Numbered from the stretch's first letter, positions 9,601 to 18,564 are shown. The stretch: DNA of 64,000 bases from Pontiella desulfatans (GCF_900890425.1 NZ_CAAHFG010000003.1:682001-746000); one strand, 5' to 3'. Numbers and translations are program-made. Notes: generated by a model from the sequence alone, not told the origin.

Positions 9601-11146
9601 CTTTTCGCAGGATTCCTACTTGATGTCGGCCATGTACAACCAGGACTGGAGCGGGCCGGCGGATCTCGGAGCACACCTCCAGGAAGCCGCGGCCGCCGCC
9701 GGAGAGCCGCTGGGCTGGTTCAGCAACTACCGCGGCCTCATGACCGGTCGCAGCGACTGGACCACCGATGCGCTGCAGCTGATCTACCAGCCCAAATGCC
9801 TGACGACGGGACACCTTTTGCCGTCGCGCGGCTACTTCGTGATCAATGCGCTGGGCCGCAACTGGGTGCCGTTCGACGGCCATAACGCGGAGGCTTCCAA
9901 ACTCCACTCTGTCGTGCGGGTGGACGATGTCGGACAGGATATTTCCGCGGCCCGGGTGCTCTTCTATGAGGGGGCCGCCGGCAGGGCCGGAGCGGGGGCC
10001 GACCTGATGGGCGGCGACCTGACCGCCGCCTACCGGCAGATCGGCGATGCCTGGGAAACCCTCAACGCCACGCGGCTCTTCCCGGATACGCAGCGGCCCT
10101 GGATGGATATGGACAAGCGGTATCTGGTCCATTGGGAATTAGCGGACCGCCCCGGAACCACGCTGGCGATTCCACTGGACGAATACGGTGCCGCCCAGAC
10201 CTTTGACTATGCCTACCGGACGGCCACGCTGGTGCGCGGCGACTATCCGTATGCATTGATCATCGATGACCTGAAGAAGGACGGCACCGTACGTGAATAC
10301 AACTGGAGCATGACCATGCCGAAGGATATCTATACCGCCGGCAGCTACACCATCAACGGGGATTCGGTGGTCTACACCGATCCGGATGATTCCACAAAGC
10401 ACCTGCTGATCAAGGTGATCGATTCCGCGGCGACGGTCACCTTTGATGTGAGTCATGAAACCTTCACCGCTGTGGATGGTCCTGCGGAAGCCTGGAAACT
10501 TAACGGCCGGGCTGATGCCGCCGAGGGGCGGTTCCGGGTCATGCTTTATCCCTACCGCGACGGCGACCCGCAACCGGTGGTGAGCGGCACGGGCAGCAAC
10601 TTTACGGTAACACTGGGCTCAACGGTCGATGCGTTCGAACTGACAACCACCGAGGGTAAGCCCAATGCCATAGAGATCAGCCGCAATGGCGATTTGCTGG
10701 CCTCGTCCGGCAGCGGAGCATCGTCCTACGTGGAATGGAGTTCACTCATCGACTGGGCAGGCGGCGGTTCCGGGGAACTTGATGATCCCGATGGCGACGG
10801 TATTTCCAATTTCATGGAATATGCCCTGGATGGTGATCCGCTGGTTTATGATCGCAGCATTCTGCCTGAGGGCCGGTTAATCGGGGACGGAACTGATCCG
10901 TGGTTTGCGATGGATTATCGGCAAAACAGCCGTGCAGACGATCTTGACTTTATGCCGATGGACAGCACCAACCTGCTGGCACCATGGTCCGGCGTGATTC
11001 CTGATGGCAACGATGCCGTGCTGGAAACGGTTGATCCTGATCCCGATGGAGATGCCAGCGCCAGATCCATGCGGGTGCGGGTCAAGGCGCTATCTGACAG
11101 CCTGTTCCTGCGGCTGGGCGTTAGCAGCGCGGACTCCGGAAAGTAA
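6662..11146 (+). CDS. Exported two-LamG protein with heparinase II/III-like lyase region
   Basis: A GGAG before ATG 6662 and a hydrophobic signal segment right after it support this start; in-frame ATGs at 6644 and 6650 are alternatives. Two concanavalin-like LamG domains lie at about residues 30-240 and 375-590 (each with SFWI/SIWL and DEFRIYG or DDVAVYG strands), with a short PKD-like stretch between. From about residue 650 a helical toroid follows (EHPRIVFSRDDLAAAR, IYDWLYAWMTPAERATIR, NWQNWITGEYLLALSAI), then a beta-rich part (VPFDGHNAEASKLH, YALIIDDLKKDG). This resembles heparinase II/III-type polysaccharide lyases. The end has a DPDGDGISNFMEYALDGDP module. The catalytic Tyr/His/Asn set cannot be assigned by eye. 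Acting on an acidic sulfated polysaccharide (for example ulvan-type) is inferred from neighbouring GH78 genes. Confidence 0.6.
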   Translation: MKLYFLRVTFFLIWILIAADSSAQGDLILNWTFDSVYPNGYIEPDASGNSHDGRLVWYLTRRGGGGEYRPGEGIIGGAAAVVDRGSIFSDEPLTLPSEWSVSIWLKPKDADEIIRSEDMIAFWTDDGTTKALTVTFTQGKFKIGSVVNGSSKSAEFYPSAAWAVDEWVHLVVTFGNDAINMYLNGTALVRRSGIVANPWDPSIAVTPMLTGSRGQAHHRFDGPIDEFRIYGGILSVEEVAALADPSSDFYADEVVPPVADPGMGYTVWLDGATAEFELDGDLLLPGTNGTAAVSYLWEVAEKPAGAALMFADATDPKSAATADTAGDYVLRLITGNGAAVDTGLVHTVVFDAGSSGGSSFFTADPNVPLLVNNYEPERDARKASGALPLVAHYAFDEGGGTTATATGSAGGSFNIGSSAWSSDGMFGGALHVAPGAVTPQLFDLGTFTELTDEFSLSFWIRSDRTDKRGDLFRANGTGTTDYWKLGNQHNKGGLPDGYGQLNWNSVSCPVKAGEQWNHIVITYSASSGFRKLYLNGNLEGSMKFDPLAAGSGSPRLLFSTTSGSYCFRGLLDDVAVYGTTLNNEEISLLYSQSADTVVNRAAEDPYKTGAYSPSFVQQYFPELTPQYVTNGFAEARFGSGAAPAAYEHPRIVFSRDDLAAARAQYRGRDGHRTLAELFQYTEVERLSNMDTSGNYQPAFSLDGGSDERGIPNFTSDNGAAATIVAEAYLALLEADSVKARNVIDWLIATAALQRPVIDASRLATSHWRHDYHDILQRRATPLIYDWLYAWMTPAERATIRGIIADAAAGHWSIGMNGQPASDAHRSNWQNWITGEYLLALSAIYEEDGFDPEGYATAARAVELSGILFGDSESGASAEGMGKASLVTGSMAMLSRTQQTGRKLIGSAMPLNHVRKFTFHHLAPWGSEIFKDAENGGLFPLGASAPIRVLHYAYPDDPILNYLKHASFGGVDNYGDLQLTTFSQDSYLMSAMYNQDWSGPADLGAHLQEAAAAAGEPLGWFSNYRGLMTGRSDWTTDALQLIYQPKCLTTGHLLPSRGYFVINALGRNWVPFDGHNAEASKLHSVVRVDDVGQDISAARVLFYEGAAGRAGAGADLMGGDLTAAYRQIGDAWETLNATRLFPDTQRPWMDMDKRYLVHWELADRPGTTLAIPLDEYGAAQTFDYAYRTATLVRGDYPYALIIDDLKKDGTVREYNWSMTMPKDIYTAGSYTINGDSVVYTDPDDSTKHLLIKVIDSAATVTFDVSHETFTAVDGPAEAWKLNGRADAAEGRFRVMLYPYRDGDPQPVVSGTGSNFTVTLGSTVDAFELTTTEGKPNAIEISRNGDLLASSGSGASSYVEWSSLIDWAGGGSGELDDPDGDGISNFMEYALDGDPLVYDRSILPEGRLIGDGTDPWFAMDYRQNSRADDLDFMPMDSTNLLAPWSGVIPDGNDAVLETVDPDPDGDASARSMRVRVKALSDSLFLRLGVSSADSGK

Positions 11147-11194
11147 TGTCCGGCAGCTTTTGATCGGCCTGGTCGGATATTAGTGGAGGAAAGT

Positions 11195-14100
11195 ATGTCG
11201 CTAACAAAGAGAGTGCAAATGAAGTCAGCAATCATCCTGTTCTTCATCATAACCATTGGAGCAGGATGGGCCTCCGCTTATGCACCTGTTATCAAACCGG
11301 GAGCCCTGCGTTGTGAATACCGGAAGGCCCCTTTAGGTATCGATACTCCGAAGCCCCGTTTCTCCTGGCAGCTCGATTCCGGCAAGCAGGGGACCCGTCA
11401 GAGCGCATATCAGATGGTGGTGGAAGGCGTCTGGGATAGCGGGAAGGTCGACTCTTCGTCAACGTCTCAAATCCGGTATAACGGAAAGCCTCTCGTCTCA
11501 TGTACGAGTTACCGGTGGAAAGTTCGTGTATGGGATCAGCATGGCAAGGTATCGCCATGGAGTGAAACCGCTTTATGGACGATGGGAATCATGTCGCCTG
11601 ATGAGTGGCGTGCAAAGTGGATCCGCAGTCCTGGAAATAAAGGCGGGAATAATGACGCCGACCTGAATGGTGCAAAATGGATCTGGACTGTAGCAGAGGG
11701 AGGAACTATTGAGGAACCTCCTGTTGGATCATGCCTGTTTTCGCGCCGCTTTCAGTTGGAGCGGTATGCCGATGTTCTGGAGGCTGAACTCAACGTGGCC
11801 GCAGATAGCCACGCTGTGGTTTATGTGAACGGGACGCAGGCTGTAAAAACAGCGCATTGGCAAACGGGGGAAACGGTTGCCGTTAAAGAGCTGCTGGTCG
11901 AGGGGGAAAATGAGCTGAAGATCTTCGCGTTCAATGAAGCGGATACAGAAAAGCCGGCCGGTGTTGTATGTTCGCTTAAAATCACCCGGTCAGATGGAAC
12001 TGAGCGGTCGATTATCAGCGATAAAGAATGGTCCGCAGTTATAAAAACGGTCAGGACGCATAAGAATCATCCTGAAAAGAAAATAGAGCGCACATCGATC
12101 GTAAGTGAGATTGCTCCGTTTGGACAGGGGCCCTGGAGCAGGCAGGTCTACTTTGGTGATACAGAAAATCCTCGCGGGCTTCCGGTGTTCAGAAAGCGAT
12201 TTGAGGTTAACGGAACGCCCCGGAAAGCATTCGTCAACGTATCGGGGCTGGGGCAGTACGAATTGTTTGTAAACGGAGAAAAGGTTGGGGATCATGTTCT
12301 CTCTCCACCATGGTCTGTGTATGAGAAGACCGTGTATTATAATATGTTCGATATCACCGGCCTTTTGAAGCGTGGTGAAAATGAATTTAAGATTATGCTG
12401 GGGAAGGGGTTTTACAACACGCTTGGAGACCGCATTGTCCACCACGTGAATACGTGGGGCGAGCTGATGACGATCCTCGAAGCCCATATTGAATACAGCG
12501 ATGGCAGCAAACAGACCGTTGTCACTGACCGTTCATGGGACGTCGCAAACGGTCCGGTTGTGCACGCTACAACGGTGGGCGGCAGTGATTACAATGCAGC
12601 ATTTGATCAGCCTTCGGAGTGGGGCCGCGCAGTTGAAACACAGGCCGCCGGCGTGTTGAGGGGCGTGGAGTCTCCCGCTATGAAGGCCTTTGAGCGGTTG
12701 GCCCCTGTCAAGGCGGTTGAGGAACCGGAGCCGGGTGTATTTGTCTATGACTTCGGACAGAACCTTTCAGCGGTGCCTTGTATTCAAATTCGCGGCCGGA
12801 AGGGGCAGACTGTCAGGGTTATTCCTGCCGAACAGCGCCATAGCCAGTCCGGCCGTTACAATAACGGTACGGGGCGCGTTAATCAGGCCGGTGTCGGCAG
12901 CCCGAACTATTATGAATATACCCTGAAGGGGGATGGGACGGAGCGTTGGAGCCCTCAGTTTACGTACGGAGGTTTCCAGTATCTGGAGGTGGTTGGTGCT
13001 GTTCCTGAGGGCCGATTAAATCCGGATGACCTTCCCGTGATCGAAGTGGTCGAGTCCGTTCATGTGCGTTCGTCGGCGAGGCGGGTCGGTGATTTTTCAT
13101 GCTCAAATCCTCTGTTTGTAAAGATTGATAAGGCCATTGACCGCGCGGTTCGGAGTAACCTGGCACACGTTTTGACCGATTGTCCGACAAGGGAAAAACT
13201 GGGGTGGCTTGAAGTGGCATACCTGATGGGGCCGTCCCTCTCACGCCGTTATGATCTTTCCCTTCTGTATGCCAAAGTGATGCGGGATATACGGGAGACC
13301 CAGGGGGAGAGCGGAGCAATCTATACGACCGCTCCAAGGTACATCAATCTCGATATAAACCATCGGATCGGGTATACGATAGAGTGGGGTGCAGCCGGTG
13401 TTGTTTTGCCGTGGCAGTTATATCGCTGGTATGGAGATAAACGGGTATTACGGGAAAATTTCCAGACCATGAAGGCCTTTGTAGATCATATCAAAACCTG
13501 CTGTAATGATCTGGTTCCGAAGCCCGGGCTGGGCGACTGGTTTGACTATGGGCATGGACAGTCACGGGGCGCATCAAAGTTTACCCCTGCAGATTTGACC
13601 GCAATGGCTACCTTTTACCGGTGTTCACTGATTATTGAGAAGAGTGCGGAAATATTGGGGGAGAGCGATGATGTTCAAAAATACAGAGCATTGGCCAAGG
13701 AGATCCGCAGTAAATTCAATCAGACGTTCTATACCGGGAACGGGGAATACCGAAATTACGGGAGCCCGCAGACTGCGAATGCCATTGCCCTGGTAACCGG
13801 TTTGTGTGAGCCGCAAAATGAGCGGGATGTTCTCCATGCGATTTTGGCGGATCTCGAGAAACGCAATTATCAGCAGACCGCCGGGGACGTTGGTTTTCAC
13901 TATCTCGTAGAGGCTCTTGGACGCTTCAATTGTCATAAGACGGTATGCACAATCCTTAACCGACGCGATCTTGGAAGCTATGGATTTATGATCGACCGGG
14001 GATGGTCGGCCTTGCCGGAATCATGGGATGCCGCCACCAATGAGTCTATGAATCACTGTATGCTCGGTCATATCCAGCAATGGTTTTACATGGATTTGAT

Positions 14101-14458
14101 TGGAATCAAGCAGGCTGAAGATTCCGTGGCATTCAAAAAAATCATTATAAAACCTCAAACGGAAACGGATCTAGAGTGGGCGGAAGGGTATTACGATTCG
14201 ATCAACGGCCGGATTGTCAGCAAATGGAAGAATGAGGCAGACAGGTTGACCATGGAGGTCACGATCCCGGCAAATTCCACCGCAACGGTCTATGTGCCGA
14301 CCCATGATGTTAAAGAGATCACCGTCAACGGTGCAGCTGTGGCTGATGCACCTTATGTACAAGTTGTTAAAATGGAAGATGGGCGGGTGCTGCTGAACGT
14401 TCAGTCCGGCCGTTATGAAATTGTCGCAACAAGGGCATCGTTCACTATGGTTAACTGA
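11195..14458 (+). CDS. Exported alpha-L-rhamnosidase, GH78 family, long form
   Basis: ATG 11195 follows GGAGGA at 11185-11190; a GTG at 11183 would place the ribosome site inside the gene and is rejected. A hydrophobic segment ending GWASA gives a signal peptide. The N-terminal fibronectin-like region (LRCEYRKAPLGIDTPKPRFSW) leads to a second beta-sandwich inserted at about residues 130-290, then the Bac_rhamnosid_N-type domain (FVNVSGLGQYELFVNGEKVGD). The catalytic motif is D662-C-P-T-R-E667-K-L-G-W, followed by Leu-Glu (E673) where many members have Gly-Asp. The general-base region is PESWDAATNESMNH (E942). The C-terminal sandwich carries NSTATVYVP as in the first GH78. At 1088 residues it is longer than usual because of the extra sandwich. 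It probably acts with the upstream lyase candidate. Confidence 0.92.
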   Translation: MSLTKRVQMKSAIILFFIITIGAGWASAYAPVIKPGALRCEYRKAPLGIDTPKPRFSWQLDSGKQGTRQSAYQMVVEGVWDSGKVDSSSTSQIRYNGKPLVSCTSYRWKVRVWDQHGKVSPWSETALWTMGIMSPDEWRAKWIRSPGNKGGNNDADLNGAKWIWTVAEGGTIEEPPVGSCLFSRRFQLERYADVLEAELNVAADSHAVVYVNGTQAVKTAHWQTGETVAVKELLVEGENELKIFAFNEADTEKPAGVVCSLKITRSDGTERSIISDKEWSAVIKTVRTHKNHPEKKIERTSIVSEIAPFGQGPWSRQVYFGDTENPRGLPVFRKRFEVNGTPRKAFVNVSGLGQYELFVNGEKVGDHVLSPPWSVYEKTVYYNMFDITGLLKRGENEFKIMLGKGFYNTLGDRIVHHVNTWGELMTILEAHIEYSDGSKQTVVTDRSWDVANGPVVHATTVGGSDYNAAFDQPSEWGRAVETQAAGVLRGVESPAMKAFERLAPVKAVEEPEPGVFVYDFGQNLSAVPCIQIRGRKGQTVRVIPAEQRHSQSGRYNNGTGRVNQAGVGSPNYYEYTLKGDGTERWSPQFTYGGFQYLEVVGAVPEGRLNPDDLPVIEVVESVHVRSSARRVGDFSCSNPLFVKIDKAIDRAVRSNLAHVLTDCPTREKLGWLEVAYLMGPSLSRRYDLSLLYAKVMRDIRETQGESGAIYTTAPRYINLDINHRIGYTIEWGAAGVVLPWQLYRWYGDKRVLRENFQTMKAFVDHIKTCCNDLVPKPGLGDWFDYGHGQSRGASKFTPADLTAMATFYRCSLIIEKSAEILGESDDVQKYRALAKEIRSKFNQTFYTGNGEYRNYGSPQTANAIALVTGLCEPQNERDVLHAILADLEKRNYQQTAGDVGFHYLVEALGRFNCHKTVCTILNRRDLGSYGFMIDRGWSALPESWDAATNESMNHCMLGHIQQWFYMDLIGIKQAEDSVAFKKIIIKPQTETDLEWAEGYYDSINGRIVSKWKNEADRLTMEVTIPANSTATVYVPTHDVKEITVNGAAVADAPYVQVVKMEDGRVLLNVQSGRYEIVATRASFTMVN

Positions 14459-14486
14459 CCGATAAAGGACCTCCCGGTCGGTTAAC
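14450..14486. other. Intercistronic hairpin overlapping the GH78 stop codon
   Basis: GTTAACTGACCG (14450-14461) pairs with CGGTCGGTTAAC (14475-14486), 12-bp arms with one mismatch and a 13-nt loop. No T-run follows, so it is not a typical intrinsic terminator. It could stabilise the upstream mRNA or attenuate expression of the next gene. Confidence 0.4.
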
Positions 14487-14505
14487 ACCATTATGGGGAA
14501 AACAA

Positions 14506-15624
14506 ATGGGCAGTTGTATGAAGAAGAGAGCTTCAATGACCTGTGCGCTGATCTGCGTTGCGGCTTTTAACAGTTCGGCGCTTGAATCCCGGGATCCGCG
14601 GGTACGTTCATTCGTGATGCCCACGCGCGTGGTCTGGACATCCGCGGAGAGCGATACCTCATCGGTGTCCGATGCGGATAGCCTGCTTTCCCCTAAATAC
14701 GGACAGGTGCCGGAGGGAGCCTTCAAGCAAGGCGGCGGATGCCGGATGGTGAACCGGGGCGAACCGGCATCGGTGCTGGTCGATTTTGGGCGGGAGCTGC
14801 ATGGCGGTGTTGCTCTGGCATCCGGTCCGATAAGTGAAAAAGGGATGAAAGTGCGAGTACGTTTCGGTGAGTCAGTTGCCGAAACCATGGCCGAGTTGGG
14901 GGAACGCGGGGCCTGTAACGACCATGCTATCCGCGACAGCGTAATTGAACTCCCCGCGCTTGGAACGCACGAGCTGGGAAACACCGGGTTCCGTTTTGCC
15001 CGGATCGATCTGGTGACCGAGGGCGTGTTGAGTCTGGATTCGATCCGGGCCGTGTCCCTGATGCGTGATATGCCGCGGTTGGGTTCGTTCAGGTGCAGTG
15101 ATCAGCGGTTGAACGAGGTCTGGGATACCGCGGCGCACACGCTGCACCTCTGCTGCCAGGAGTATATCTGGGACGGCATCAAGCGCGACCGTCTCGTCTG
15201 GATGGGGGATATGCACCCTGAGGTGATGGCGATGATGGCTGTTTTCGGCCCGCAGGAGATCGTGAACGCCTCGCTGGACTATATGCAGAAAACAACCCCC
15301 GCAGACCAGTGGATGAACGGTCTGCCATCCTATACCCTGTGGTGGCTGCGTTGTCAGCATGACTGGTATTATTATACCGGTGACCTTGAATACCTCAAAG
15401 GGCACCATGAATACATCGTGGATGTATTTGACCATCTCGATCGCTATATCGGTACGAACCATGCCTGTACCCTGCAGAAAGGTTTTCTGGATTGGCCGAC
15501 GCAGGCCAACCGTCCGGCAGTTGATGCCGGGATGCATGCGCTCATGCTGATGACCTATGAGAACGGGGTGGCGATGGCCGAGGCGCTGGGTGTGCACCCC
15601 CCGAAAACTAATCCGCAGCGATAG
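14506..15624 (+). pseudogene. Truncated GH78-like alpha-L-rhamnosidase
   Basis: A start at ATG 14506 (or 14518) gives a short signal peptide, then a beta-sandwich (SVLVDFGRELHGGV, GFRFARIDLV) and the first part of a GH78-like toroid. The acidic motif is WDGIKRDRLVWMGDMHPE, equivalent to DCP.RERLGW.GD. Similarity to the fold continues to about MAEALGV near 15593, then the frame runs into unrelated sequence and stops at 15624. The rest of the barrel, the general-base region and the C-terminal sandwich are missing and were not found beyond the adjacent transposase. At 372 residues it is about half of the expected length, so activity is unlikely. Loss probably accompanied arrival of the neighbouring mobile element. 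Confidence 0.75.
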
Positions 15625-15808
15625 TGCCTGAAAACATTGACCTAAATCGGAGGGTTGGGCCGAAAAGATATTCATTAGGTGGGGGTAAATAGGTAACAGC
15701 GGGTGGTTTTTCGGAGGAAAATGGCCCGATTTTCGCAGTCAGGGTATGACAAAATTCCCGCGAATAATGCGAGTAGGTTGTATGTAAATAAAGTCGGCTG
15801 GAGAAAAG

Positions 15809-16879
15809 CTAAGCAGCTTCTCGGTAGTAATAAGAGATTACTCCACCGAGGCGTTGTTCTCGCTTAATCACACCTTTGTCGGTCGGTTGGAAATCAGGAC
15901 GAAGAATCTTATTTTCGATATCTACTCCTTGATGAGGACGGTGGTTGTTATAGTAATTAAGCCACTCTTTGTTAATGTGATTTAGATGATCCAGACTGAA
16001 GCAGATGAAGTGGTTAAGGCATTGTTTCTTAACGATACCTATGCTGGCTTCCGCGTATCCGTTCGCTTGGGGTGTACGCGGCGGAGTCTTTACGATTTTT
16101 GTGCCAGCCGCTTTCCACAGATGATCGAAAGCATAAGAGAACTTTGTATCACGGTCGCGAATGAGATGGGTCGCTGTGATCCCGAGCTCATCCAGCCATA
16201 TCGAAGCGTTTCTCGCCTGCTGAAGTACCCATTGTTCATTGGGATGAAACGTAGCCGGGCTCATAAAGACCCGGCGACTGCCAACATGAATAAACATCAA
16301 TACGTAGGCGTTAACTTTTCCTTTGAAGGTGTAGATCGGTTTTGTGAAAAAGTCACATGCGACCAGTGTATCCATATGGGAGCTGATGAATTGATTCCAC
16401 GTGCTGGAAGGAACCGTTCTATCCTTGTCTGGAACAGGATGGTGCCCCTCCCTTTTCAGAATGTCGCTGATGGTCGTCAGCCCGATTCGTATCCCAAGCT
16501 TTTTCAGTTCACCATAGATCCGTTCGTATCCCCATGTAAGGTTTTCGGAAGCAAACTGCTTAACCAGATTTACGGTTGCGTACGGAGTTCTCGGGCGCCC
16601 CGGCCGTTTTGGGTTGGCACCCTTTGGCCTACGCCAGCGATGGTAAGTTTCCGGTTGGACGACCAGCATCACATCAGAGATGTCATGCTCAATCATCTCG
16701 CCAAGCCGGGTCAGCTCCGCGCGTTCTGCCGGCGTTGTATAAATTTTGGAATCATCAATCCGGTTGCGCAGCATTTTGACCTGATAGGCCAGCAACTGAA
16801 GCCGGGCATCGTATCGAGGGCGAAACTTCTCCTGAAGAAGCATCATGAAAACCTGAAAAATACTCAAATAACTGCTCAT
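15809..16879 (-). CDS. Integrase-core (rve, DDE) transposase
   Basis: This 356-residue protein carries a helical N-terminal region (HTH-like with PETYHRWRRPKG near residue 76), an IS3-like insert (ENLTWGYERIYGELKKLGI) and an rve catalytic core: D176 (VACDFF), D242 (IRDRDTKF) and E277 (NGYAEASIG), ending with LNYYNNHRPHQG. The order matches single-ORF IS3/IS481-like transposases seen in PVC bacteria. The exact IS family and ends are not clear: I found no convincing inverted terminal repeats or target duplication. It is transcribed toward the truncated GH78-like gene. The frame looks intact. Confidence 0.85.
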   Translation of the reverse strand: MSSYLSIFQVFMMLLQEKFRPRYDARLQLLAYQVKMLRNRIDDSKIYTTPAERAELTRLGEMIEHDISDVMLVVQPETYHRWRRPKGANPKRPGRPRTPYATVNLVKQFASENLTWGYERIYGELKKLGIRIGLTTISDILKREGHHPVPDKDRTVPSSTWNQFISSHMDTLVACDFFTKPIYTFKGKVNAYVLMFIHVGSRRVFMSPATFHPNEQWVLQQARNASIWLDELGITATHLIRDRDTKFSYAFDHLWKAAGTKIVKTPPRTPQANGYAEASIGIVKKQCLNHFICFSLDHLNHINKEWLNYYNNHRPHQGVDIENKILRPDFQPTDKGVIKREQRLGGVISYYYREAA

Positions 16880-17224
16880 CTACCCATGCACCCCGTAAAT
16901 CAAATCAACCTCACCGACAACATGTTAAGGCGTCGGATATGTTTCCGTACCCCTCGGAAACTCAAAGAATTCGTAAACGTATCGAAGTGGAGGATTCTGA
17001 ACCACTCCAAAGCCGGATTAGAAGACGAAAAAATCCAGCGAAAGATGTCTGGAATGCTATTCGAACAACTGGGGTTGAAAGCGGGCTCAAGTTCGCCTTT
17101 CCATCCAACCAGGAGTACCGGTCAAGACGATTGTTCAAAAAGCGAAACTCGCGTCATATTGACTCAGTTTCGCACTTTTCTATTGCAAGGCATTGTCGTG
17201 GAGTATCTTAACTTTTGTAAAATC

Positions 17225-17296
17225 AGGTTCGCATCGCTATCCTGATCGTACCGATCCGAATGGAGAGTCATTTTTAGAAGGTTCGCATCGCTATCC
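17225..17296 (+). repeat. Two direct copies of an 18-bp repeat, 54-bp period
   Basis: AGGTTCGCATCGCTATCC occurs exactly at 17225-17242 and 17279-17296. The sequence between copies is only loosely conserved. In one + frame both copies encode GSHRYP, so the pair may be a remnant of a repetitive coding segment or of an intergenic repeat. Confidence 0.6.
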
Positions 17297-17319
17297 AACC
17301 GGGCCGACCATAATTTCTT

Positions 17320-17352
17320 ACGGCGAACTCCTCCGGGAATCGCCGTTTTTTT
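17320..17352 (+). terminator. Strong intrinsic terminator
   Basis: ACGGCGA (17320-17326) pairs with TCGCCGT (17340-17346) around a 13-nt loop and runs straight into seven T residues. It points right (+ strand), although no clear + strand gene lies directly before it, suggesting a lost transcription unit. Confidence 0.7.
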
Positions 17353-17443
17353 ATAACATCAAAATTTTATTCATTATCTATCACACCATCAAGTGGTTGC
17401 GTGAATGGCTCTGAAAAGAATTCGTTCGAAATTCTATCTGAAG

Positions 17444-17896
17444 CTATTCTCTGCTCCCCTGTGTAGCGATTCTTAGGCTTAATTTCTCTCGAAATTCTCC
17501 GTTTGCTCTCCGTTCTCCGCTGAGTTGCACCCCTGTTTGTCTTGGGAGGATTCCAGCATCCGGCATGAACGTTAATTTACTATCAAGATAAGGACGCAGT
17601 GAGCCCTGCAGCGGTTGATATAGTTGATGGAAATTCTTGGGAGCAGATTTATATTCCAGATCCGGAAAGTGCCTTCTTAATTCTGTCTCTGCCAAGCTTG
17701 AACTTTCGTCCAAAGGTCGGCTTTCCGGTATCGCAATCAGATCTCGGACTCGATCTTCGACCTTATCCCATGATTGAACAGATCGTAGTTCGTGAAGGAT
17801 CTGGAGGCCGAGTTTATCCGGCGCAGAACCGGAACGGTTGTAGGCAAGTTTATCCTGTTCTCTGAATCTAAACCCGATCAATCCTTGATCGTTCAT
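17444..17896 (-). CDS. Small conserved hypothetical protein, duplicate copy with divergent C-terminus
   Basis: A 150-residue product whose first about 115 residues match its upstream neighbour (GLIGFR..E.DKL.YN.S.S.P..LGL..L.ELR; FPDLEY; PLQGSL.PYLD). The opening GLIGF plus YN.SDS.P pattern recalls a family of small phage or mobile-element proteins of unknown function. After MPDAG the sequence no longer matches its paralog, which continues for about 80 more residues; the tail looks like out-of-frame sequence, so this copy is probably truncated. Its ATG overlaps the stop of the upstream copy (ATGA), the usual arrangement in an operon. Function unknown. Confidence 0.55.
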   Translation of the reverse strand: MNDQGLIGFRFREQDKLAYNRSGSAPDKLGLQILHELRSVQSWDKVEDRVRDLIAIPESRPLDESSSLAETELRRHFPDLEYKSAPKNFHQLYQPLQGSLRPYLDSKLTFMPDAGILPRQTGVQLSGERRANGEFREKLSLRIATQGSRE

Positions 17897-18500
17897 GGTC
17901 TGTCCTCCGGTCGCGATGAAGTAAGATCCCTGAAGAAAAAGTAGTCCGACAGGTAGGTTCCTTGTTCGGGAAGATTTTCTAAATCGTAGGCTCTCAGCAT
18001 GGTGCAGGGATAATGTCCGGTGCGATCAGTTTCTTGAGGATAACGCTCATTGTCTAAGTCAGGTTCGCTCTGGAGCCCTTTCCATACCTCAAATTTGTTA
18101 TCATCCAGGTTAGCAATGTATGCCCACTCACAATGGAGGCTGTTGTTTATGAAATCCGATGCGTCCGGCATAAACATTAATCGCCCGTCCAGATAGGGTT
18201 TCAATGACCCCTGTAAAGGTTGGTGGAGATCATAGAAGGTCTTTGGATCGGATCTGTATTCTAGATCCGGGAAATACCTTCTGACTTCAGTCTGCGCCAT
18301 GCCGGACCTGTCATCAAGCTGTTGAGTTTCCGGAACTGTAATAATACTGCGTGCACGATCGCGCCGGCGTCCCAGTCATCCACTCCTCGTAATTCGCGAA
18401 GAACTTTTAACCCCAGCACATCTGGATGGGAGTCGGAATGGTTGTAGGTAAGTTTGTCTGTTTCGTTAGTTCTGAATCCAATTAATCCTCTAGTTGACAT
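17893..18500 (-). pseudogene. Small conserved hypothetical gene with one frameshift
   Basis: Two frames together encode a full-length homologue of the gene at 17444. Frame one, from ATG 18500, gives GLIGFRTNETDKLTYNHSDS and goes to about VDDWDAGA. At about 18358-18364 the match moves to the next frame, which continues DRARSIITVPETQQLDD and then YFPDLEY...PEDRP to the stop at 17893. The paralog reads VQSWDKVEDRVRDLIAIPES across the same position without interruption, so a single indel best explains it. The second part could still be made from ATG 18300. Tandem duplication followed by decay is inferred. Confidence 0.7.
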
Positions 18501-18516
18501 TTGTTATCACCACTAT

Positions 18517-18564
18517 AGAGGGAGGACTGGTTGTTTAAGTAGGTAACTCCCGATTAGTGGGGAG
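18517..18564. repeat. Duplicated intergenic segment, copy A
   Basis: This 48-bp stretch beginning AGAGGGAGGACTG matches 19763-19810 at 35 of 48 positions in the same orientation. It covers the 3' end of the small gene at 18535 and the space before the gene at 18500. Confidence 0.6.

Larger units (their letters stand above)
16880..17443. other. Gene-poor accessory stretch beside the transposase
   Basis: About 560 bp without a convincing gene. It holds an 8-bp-arm inverted repeat (GCGAAACT at 17142-17149 with AGTTTCGC at 17166-17173), two copies of an 18-bp repeat and a terminator, listed separately. A + strand frame crosses the region, but it is antisense to the transposase for most of its length and looks non-coding. 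The right end of the mobile element probably lies here but could not be fixed. Confidence 0.4.

Noticed and set aside
15593-17000. Terminal inverted repeats for the integrase-type transposase
   Set aside because: Some loose similarity between 15650 and the complement near 16940, but not enough to fix the ends or a target duplication.
15986-17245. A 419-codon + strand reading frame
   Set aside because: It is antisense to the transposase for about 890 bases, has no recognisable domain, and the transposase has a clear DDE core.
16939-17414. Short + strand frames of 73-90 codons in the accessory stretch
   Set aside because: No ribosome site, no domain; one runs through the terminator at 17320-17352 and contains the repeated GSHRYP, better explained by a DNA repeat.
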